Shown here in pieces: positions 55,757 to 64,000 of a DNA stretch of 64,000 bases. The DNA is from Himantopus leucocephalus. Taxonomy: Eukaryota > Chordata > Aves > Charadriiformes > Recurvirostridae. The notes below the pieces were generated by a model. That model saw nothing but the letters and a program-made list of their open reading frames with translations. It was not told the origin of the DNA and did not search any database. The stretch is taken from positions 23,932,151-23,996,150 of the forward strand of contig RSEF01000006.1 of the NCBI GenBank assembly GCA_003993805.1. Direction: 5' to 3'. The translations under genes were made by a program, and so were the position numbers. Positions within the stretch are counted from its first letter, which is position 1; every line of letters starts with the position of its first letter.

Positions 55757-57975
55757 ATGGCGCCTCCCGCTCGATACTGCGTCCCTGGTGAGTGAGGGGA
55801 GGAGGTTGTGGTGGGGTGCCCGGGGCAGGAGAGGGGGCTGCTGGAGATTGAGGGGTGCCCGGGGTGGGGGAAGGGGTGTCCCGGGCGGGGAGTACGGGAG
55901 GGGGCGGCCTGGGAGTCGAGAAGCCGCGGGAGGGGGCCGTGCGGAGGCGAGGGGGGGGTTGGCTCGGGGGGTGCAGGAAAGGTCTGACCTGGGGCGGGGG
56001 GCGGAGACTGCCCCGCCGCATTGGGCCGGCTAGGAGCGGAACCTGGGAACCCCCGGAGCGGGGTCGGGACGCTTGTCACCCCGGCAGTGTCAGCCCCTGA
56101 GCCCCCGTCCCTCTAGGCGAGCGACTGTGCAGTGCGGAGGAGGCCACGGCTGGCAGCGGGACTTACACCCGGCACGGCTTCATCTTCTCCTCGCTGGCTG
56201 GCTGCCTGGAGAAGAGGAGCGAGGATAGTGGGGTGAGCATGATCATGACGCGTGCTTGCCCTTCCCCAGAGCCGGCTGCTGGGCACCGAGGCTGTGCAGC
56301 CCCTTTTCAGTTTGGGGAACTGGGCTCTGACGGTGCTTGCTGTGATCCTGCAGACGGGCCCTGCCCTGAGCTAACCTCCTGTCTGCTGTTCTGCAGCTGC
56401 CTGTCGTGTCGGTGGTGAGAGACGCAGAGTCCCAGCTCCTGCCTGACGTGGGGGCCGTGGTGACATGCAAGGTAGGGTGCTGGGCCTGTTGCTACTCTCT
56501 GCACGACTCTCAGCAGGGCAGAAGTAGCCCAGTGGCTCCCTTGGGTCTCCCTCACTCACAAAGAAGCCAAATATTGGCACGGGGGACACCTGCCTCTCAA
56601 CATTCCCTGCCTTTGCTGCCTGCCCTGAGGTTGAGGTGGGCTGAGGGGGAGGTTTTTCTTTGCTCTCCCCTCCAGAATTCTTTCTGGGGCAGAATGCGTG
56701 GAGGGCAGTGCCTAGGGCAGCTCAGAGGAAGGGTGGCACAGAGCAGGGATTGGTTTCCTTATGGTCCTGACAGTGGGAGAGGGACTGGGGTCACAGCAGG
56801 TCTCGGTCTTATTTGTGGGTCTTGAGTTGCACAAGTATCATCTTCCTCGCCTGGCTCGCTGCCGGGTGTCCCACCTCTGCTGCCACTTCTTTGGCCACAA
56901 GGAGGAGGAGGCCGAGCGAGACACGAGCTCCCCACATACAGCCCTGTCCTGCCTGCACCCTGCCCTTTCCCTGGAGCGGGGTGTGCTGGGGTGAGAGCAG
57001 GCCAGTGCTGGCACCAATTCCCCTTTTCCTCCGTGCAGGTTTGCAGCATTAACTCCCGCTTTGCCAAGGTGCACATCCTGTATGTCGGTTCCACACCACT
57101 GAAGTCCACCTTCCGGGGGACAATACGGTAGGGAGAGAGCTGGTTTCCCTGTGGGACGGGGTGCCTGAGCACCCCATCCTTGTGGGGGGAGGAAGGCTTT
57201 TCTGGGCAGCGCAGCTGGCTGCCCCAGCAGGAGCTCTGCCCCGAGCACTGGGCAGGTGTCCAGCACGTCCTGGCGAGTGCCCAGGGAGGCCCGGGCAGCT
57301 CCTGCTGCGGGCTGGAGAGTTGCCTTCGCTCGCTGGCACTCAGATCCCTCTGTCTTCTTTTTCAGGAGAGAAGATATTCGAGCCACGGAGAAAGATAAGG
57401 TCAGTGAGGCGCTGCCGGTGACTCCGTTACTGCAGCCGCCCCCGCTTTCTGCTGATGGGGGTCACTTGTCTTGCTGCTGACGAGCACCCTGACACACTGC
57501 ACGGTTTTGCCTGCTCTCTCCTGTGCAGGTAGAAGTGTACAAGAGTTTCCGTCCCGGTGACATAGTCCTGGCCAAAGTTGTATCCTTTCCCCTGACACTG
57601 GGAGGGCCAAGGCTTTGCTCAAGTCCCCTTGGGAGGCCTTTTCCTTAACCCCTGTCTAACTAGATCTCGCTGGGGGACGCACAGTCCAACTACCTGCTGA
57701 GCACGGCGGAGAATGAGCTGGGGGTGGTGGTGGCACGCAGCGAGGCAGGTAGGGCTCAGATGGGTTTGCCTCATCCCCGCCTGAGGGGCAGCTGATGTGG
57801 CCTCCTCCCTTTCCACGTGGAGGAACGCAATTTCGGGAAGGGGAACCCCTGACAGATGGTGTTCCTAGGGGTGCAGATGGTGCCCATCAGCTGGTGCGAG
57901 ATGCAGTGCCCACGGACGCACACGAAGGACTTCCGAAAGGTGGCCCGCGTGCAGCCCCAGTTCCTGCAGACCTAG
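55757..57975 (+). CDS. EXOSC1: EXOSC1, exosome component 1 (CSL4)
   Basis: EXOSC1/CSL4 is one of the three S1/KH cap subunits of the RNA exosome, which processes and degrades RNA in nucleus and cytoplasm. Eight exons: 55757–55787, 56117–56232, 56397–56471, 57039–57127, 57366–57399, 57529–57579, 57664–57748 and 57869–57975. They give 195 residues, the same length as human. The N-terminal domain reads MAPPARYCVPGERL…SGTYTRHGFIFSSLAGCL. The S1 domain begins near VGAVVTCKVCSINSRFAKVHI and runs through YKSFRPGDIVLAKVISLGDAQSNYLL. The C-terminal region has MVPISWCEMQCPRTHTKDFRKVARVQPQFLQT. The ATG sits in an AACATGG context. The intron at 57580–57663 has U12-type signals. Confidence 0.97.
57580..57663 (+). 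other. Candidate U12-type (minor spliceosome) intron in EXOSC1
   Basis: An 84-base intron with donor GTATCCTTTC, a full match to the U12 GT-AG donor. Near the 3' end is TTCCTTAAC (57641–57649), a full match to the U12 branch site, with its adenosine 15 bases before the acceptor G. The flanking coding frame (GCCAAAGTT | ATCTCGCTG) requires this intron. Confidence 0.88.
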
Positions 57976-58116
57976 CAGGGGCCCTGTGGGACGAGGGGCT
58001 GCCAGGCTGGGCTCTGCAGGGCCAGAGCTGGCCCTGGGCTCTAGCCTCCAAGCATGAAAGAGGCCGGAACAGCCAGATGGGACCTCACTGGCAGGATGGA
58101 TTTTCTATTTGTGGAT

Positions 58117-58122
58117 AATAAA
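58117..58122 (+). terminator. EXOSC1 poly(A) signal
   Basis: AATAAA, about 140 bases past the EXOSC1 stop, is followed by T-rich and GT-rich sequence (tattttttgagagctctgtgctctg). Confidence 0.85.
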
Positions 58123-58759
58123 TATTTTTTGAGAGCTCTGTGCTCTGCTCAGTTACAGCCCAAAGGGATGGCTGGGGCTGCCTGCAGACCGCTGGTCCAG
58201 CTCCTGTAGTGGGGCTGTGGAGGTGACAGCTTCCCCAGCGCTGTGGCTGGGAGGAAGCACGTGTTTCCAGCCTGCTGCTGGGGAAGGGAAACAGCCCAGC
58301 AGCTTTGCCGCAGTGAGGCCAAGGGCACAGAGCTTTCATTTGCGGCTGGGTGGTGCTGGCTCCAGGGGCTCACCGGGCCAGGCTGGTTTCCCCACGTTGG
58401 TGTCAAGCATGGAGAGCAGCTGGGCTCCCTGCACTGATAACCAGTACAGGCTGTGGCTGTGCTCAACCCTGGGGCACCACATCTCCTCCAGGCACACGCG
58501 CCCTGCCTGCCTCTGGGGACAAGGGCGTGCCGCACCCGGAGCCTTTACAATCACACACGGCAGGGCGTCACCCCCGCTGGCAGGGATTGGGGAGCTGTGG
58601 TTTGCTCTCCCAAAATGCCTTCTGCACCCCCGCAACTGCACCCAGTAGCCACTGCTGCTTCACACACATGTGACAGGAGCCCCAAGGAGGTGCTGGGCGA
58701 GGCAGCCCGGGAGCACATGGCAGAGGAAAGCACCGGCACCTCATTATTGCGCATGACTC
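58123..58759. other. Intergenic spacer between convergent EXOSC1 and PGAM1
   Basis: No coding signal. The two genes converge with their poly(A) signals about 640 bases apart. Confidence 0.5.
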
Positions 58760-58765
58760 TTTATT
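58760..58765 (-). terminator. PGAM1 poly(A) signal
   Basis: AATAAA on the minus strand (plus: ctctttattgaacc), about 800 bases past the PGAM1 stop codon. Confidence 0.75.
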
Positions 58766-59568
58766 GAACCGGAACAAGACAGCTGCTATGGTCGGACAGT
58801 TACACTGACCCCGTGCAAGCCCAGGCTCACGGCGCTGGCAGAGGGGGAGGCCGCAGCGACAGGTACACGCAGGTGGGATGGGGCACAATGGTACCTGCTT
58901 CACCAGCAGGACCAGGATGGGCATTGCTGGGGGAAGTATGTGGCAGACACGGACCTTCAGACGACAGGCTCCCTCCCTCACCCTTGTGCAAAGGCAATAA
59001 ATTAAAGCAGAGGCTGGCAGAGCTAGGTCCAGAGTCACGGGTACCACCCTTGGGTGCTGTACTGCATGCACCAAAATACAACCCCTTCAGCATCTACGCA
59101 TCCCAATCCTTGTGCCACGCACCCACGAGGGGGTGGGGTACCCATCTTGGTCGCTGCCTGTGGTGCACTCGCCCCACTGCTCCCGGGATGACTAAAACAA
59201 GCAACGAAACTACAGTAACCGGGTGATGAGAGCTGCCGGGGAAGCAAAGCAAAGGAAGAGCCTGGCACGGCGAGGGATCGCTTGGCACATCCCCCTGCAG
59301 ACAGGGCCCAAGGGCTGGGATCTCGGCACAGAGAGGTGTGCGGTTGCTACCTGGCAGAGCCAGGGCTCCCCTTCACACCAAACCTCCGCGTGCGCAGCCC
59401 TGGGCCCCCAGGCTGTCTGCAGAGGGGAGCCTGGTCCCGAGGGAACGGGCCTAATCCTGGGGAGCTGCTCCAGCTCCGCAGCTCCAAGTTCCTACGGCTG
59501 TGGGGGGTGTGCACAGAGGGGTGGGGGATGGCGGGGGGCTCTACTACGTGCTAGCCTGTAGCCCGCCC

Positions 59569-61214
<1,646 letters not shown>

Positions 61215-61774
61215 GGCGGAGGAACGGAGCTGAGGGCAGGCCGGTGCGCGCGCGCTTTCCCCTCACGCTGCCACCGCCGCTGCTGCCGCGCGCGACTGAC
61301 GCTACCGGCTCCGCCCCGCCCCTCGCCGCGCGGTAATGGTGGGGGGGGCGCTGGCGCGCATGCGCAAAGCGGCGGGCAGGCGGAGGCGCACGTAGCGCAT
61401 GGCGGGGCCGCGAAGGGCGGTGCGACCTTCAGGGTCGTAACGTCACCGCGCCGTAATGCGTACGCCGTAACCTATGGTGCGTGATCACCCGTTCCGTACG
61501 GGTGCGGCAGCGGCAGTACCGTCTCTCCCCTGCAGGGGGATGTCAGACAGCCTCTCTTGCTGACAGCTTGCCCCTAGGCCCCTCGGGTCGCCCATCCAAG
61601 CCCCAACCGGGCGCGACCCCGCTTAGCTTCCCCTACACCGCTCCCCCCCCGCCTCGCCGGGAGGCGGCTAGCCCTGAGGGCAGCCGTGCCCTCACTCAAG
61701 ATGGCGGCGGGCGCCGGAAGCGGAAAGGGGGAAGGTGGGGGTGTGGTGCGAGGGCACGTGGAGCCGGTTCCAGC
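61215..61774. promoter_or_regulatory. PGAM1/RRP12 bidirectional CpG-island promoter
   Basis: This 560-base divergent promoter has a perfect palindromic NRF1 site GCGCATGCGC (61356–61365), a YY1-like CAAGATGGCGGC (61697–61708) and an ETS site CCGGAAG (61714–61720) about 55 bases before the RRP12 ATG. No TATA box is evident. NRF1, YY1 and ETS sites together are typical of ribosome-biogenesis and mitochondrial housekeeping promoters. Confidence 0.65.
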
Positions 61775-64000
61775 ATGGCGCGGAGCGGGCGGCTGCGTTC
61801 GGGCGCCGCCGCCAAGCTGAAGCGGTGGCGGAAGGGCCACAGCAGCGACTGCAACCCCGAGACCCGCCAGCACCGCCTGGCCGCCCGCAGCCGCTTCTAC
61901 AGCCGTCCGGCGGGTGAGGGCGGGGCGGCGGGCGGGGGGGCAGGGGCCCCCGGTGCGGGCAGCTCCCCCGGTGCGGGCAGCTCCCCCGGTGCGGGCAGCT
62001 CCCTGCCCGGCGGGGGTGCCGCGGGGGGAGCCTTTGGGTCCCCGGTTCCCGAGAGCCGCGGAGGGGGCAGGAGGGCCCGGAGCCGCTGCCCCCCAAGGTG
62101 CAGCCCCGGCAGGAGGCGGAGGCAGCAAACCGGGGGCGGGGGAAGAACGGAGCCCGCGGTGTGATGAGCGTGTCCTCAGCTCCCCAAAGCCCGTGGCCGT
62201 GCCTGTGAGCGCTGCTGCGGTGCCTGGCACAGAGAGGAAGGCGGCAGAGATGCCTGCTCAGAAGGCCCCGTGATGGGGAAGAGAGAGCTCAGGGCATGGT
62301 GGTTTGCGAGGGGATGGAGTCCCACAGCCCTGGCTGCTGGTGGCTGAGCAGATCTTTCCTCTGAAGATAAAGAAACGTGTCTTGCGGCCCTCGCTGTCCC
62401 CTTGCAGCTGGTTGCAAGCTGCTGTCTGGGACTCAGAGGGACATGAAGCGTGTGCCTTGGTTGTCAGGGCTCCAGGCAGAAGGTAAATGGGGCAAAGTAC
62501 ACCGACCACCAGTGTTAAAGCTGTGGTACACCAGGATGTGTTTGTGAGGGCGTGATGCTCTCTTCTATCAGAGATGGCCGGACTCTGCCCTGGTTTGTTT
62601 TCACTAGAATCAGGAGCTCACTCCAGTTATTACTGTGCCTTTTCCCATCTCAGGGAAGCAGCATTCGTGTCCCACATGCTGGAGATGAGCTCCAGCCAAG
62701 CTGGTCTGGCTGGGAGGGGAAGGAGGGGTGGTGTGGGGAGTTTTGGGGTGAATGGCGGAGCAATGCGAGTTTGAGGTCCTGAGCCTACCTCTTCACCCTG
62801 GCAGAGAAAAGCAACTTGACGGTGGATGCGGTGAAGCTGCACAATGAGCTGCAGTCGGGGTCCGTGCGTTTGGAGCAGCCGAGTGACAGCGCTCAGCTCC
62901 ACATGGAGGAGGACAGTGCTGGTGAGGCCGCCACGGAGAGGTCCTCCGGCACCTTCCTGAGCGGGCTGAGCGACTGCACCAACATCACCTTCAGCAAGGT
63001 GCAGCGCTTCTGGGAGTCCAACTCTGCCGCTCACAAAGAGGTACGGGCAGTAGCAGGGCAGGGGGAAGGTCCGGCGGGGATGGCCTCTCTGGGTGTTAGA
63101 CTGAGGGTACTGACCTATTCCGCTTGCTGCTCGTAGATCTGTGCTGTGCTGGCGGCCGTGACAGAGGTGATCCGCTCGCAGGGTGGCAAGGAGAGTGAGA
63201 CGGAATACTTTGCCGTGCTGGTGAGTGACAGTCATGGGGAGGAGGCGTGAGGGGATCTTCTGTTGGCGGCATGGGTGGGCTCTCAGGAGGGGTGGTGGTG
63301 GAAGGTTCTGTGCTTGTAGCCAACGTCCTGGGTGTCCTTCTCCAGCAGAGATGCTGTTGGGCTGCTCCTGGTTTCTCTGCCTCCTGAAGGGTTGGGGATG
63401 GGGAAGGGCTGGTACGAACCCCTGCTCCCCTTCGCTCACCCTTCCTCTGTTCCCAGATGACCACGCTGGAGGCAGTGGAGTCCCCCGAGTCACTGGCTGC
63501 TGTTGCCTACCTGCTCAACCTCGTCCTAAAGCGGTGAGTGGCTGGTAGAGGAGCAGGGAGAGCTGCCCAGGCCCACCTTTGAAGAGGGGCTGGTGTTGTC
63601 CCCCTCACCAAGCTGGGGAAACAACCCAACCAGAGTGGGCTGGGGATGCAGTTCCCTGCGAGACTGCCACTGGCTGCCTACTCCTCACACTGCTGACGCG
63701 ACACCTTTTCCTGGCAGGGTCCCAAGCCCTGTGCTCATAAAAAAGTTCTCAGATGCCTCAAAAGCTTTCATGGGTATCGTCTCCTCGCAGGCCTGCAGCA
63801 GCTCCACCTCTGCCCTGCGATGGGTGAGTAGCCGAGAGGCAGCCAGCGGTGCCAACTCTTGCCAGTGGTCTGCTGAGAGCTGGGGTCAAGCTGCTGCTGT
63901 AGGGTGGTGTTGGGTGCTTGTCCTCAGGCTGTTGCAATGAGGGGGGGTGGTCTCTGGGGTGATGCTAATGCCCTTGCTGCTCCCTTGTTGTAGGTCCTCT
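61775..64000 (+). CDS. RRP12: RRP12, ribosomal RNA processing 12 homolog (first six exons, runs off the window)
   Basis: RRP12 is a HEAT-repeat nucleolar protein needed for maturation and nuclear export of both ribosomal subunits. Visible exons: 61775–61913, 62805–63040, 63137–63220, 63457–63533, 63718–63823 and 63994 to the window end, giving 216 residues plus one base. The N-terminus [34 protein letters not shown] is basic, as expected. It is followed by [69 protein letters not shown] and [36 protein letters not shown], all highly conserved. The ATG at 61775 is preceded by a YY1/ETS promoter. An upstream open frame continues left of the ATG, but the family start is clear. Confidence 0.95.
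61951..62005. repeat. Short tandem repeat, 18-base unit, three copies
   Basis: Three near-identical tandem copies of ggtgcgggcagctccccc at the start of RRP12 intron 1. The unit is a multiple of three and keeps the exon 1 frame open into the intron, which explains a long spurious open frame. Confidence 0.8.

Noticed and set aside
61481..62164. Long plus-strand open frame through RRP12 exon 1 into intron 1
   Set aside because: Only 61775–61913 is exon 1. The rest is promoter and an intron kept open by an 18-base repeat; the donor GTGAGG at 61914 and the conserved exon 2 fix the structure.

Overview
This window is vertebrate nuclear DNA, most likely from a bird. The genes have vertebrate intron–exon structure, with GT-AG introns that are mostly 80–400 bases long. 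Several promoters sit in CpG-rich islands. The sequence is very GC-rich, and there is a piece of a CR1-type LINE 3' end at about 33772–33890. Together these suggest a GC-rich avian microchromosome or a similarly compact chromosome. The species cannot be named from the sequence alone.

Thirteen protein-coding genes can be read, in this order: ZFYVE27 (−, 5' part only), MARVELD1 (−), AVPI1 (+), PI4K2A (−), MORN4 (+), HOGA1 (−), ANKRD2 (−), UBTD1 (−, first exon missing), MMS19 (+, first exon missing), ZDHHC16 (−), EXOSC1 (+), PGAM1 (−) and RRP12 (+, 5' part only). This is the gene order of human 10q24, read in reverse, with relative orientations kept. Exon boundaries were placed by finding GT/AG sites that keep the reading frame. 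Summed coding lengths match the known proteins: PI4K2A 472 aa, MORN4 146, HOGA1 333, ANKRD2 318, ZDHHC16 375, EXOSC1 195, PGAM1 254, and MMS19 about 990 residues visible.

Layout. 1–7150: ZFYVE27 and MARVELD1 on the minus strand, then AVPI1 across a shared CpG island that carries a perfect CRE. 7150–19250: PI4K2A and MORN4 head to head, over a promoter with three YY1-like sites. 19250–32067: HOGA1, ANKRD2 and UBTD1 in tandem on the minus strand. 32068–32994 is a run of N that very probably hides the UBTD1/MMS19 divergent promoter and both first exons. 33000–49070: MMS19, starting with a long first intron. 49280–58120: ZDHHC16 and EXOSC1 head to head, with a second 100-N gap in their promoter region. 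58760–64000: PGAM1 and RRP12 head to head.

There is no operon logic; these are independently transcribed genes, mostly with housekeeping roles: phosphoinositide synthesis, Fe–S protein assembly, RNA exosome, ribosome biogenesis, glycolysis and protein palmitoylation. ANKRD2 is a muscle gene and AVPI1 a vasopressin-response gene. Five divergent pairs and four convergent pairs give a nearly strict alternation of promoter and terminator zones. I found no sign of an undescribed multi-gene system. The points most worth a second look are two candidate minor-spliceosome (U12) introns in neighbouring genes, a short AVPI1 C-terminus, an ambiguous base inside a PGAM1 splice acceptor, and minisatellites bordering the assembly gaps.
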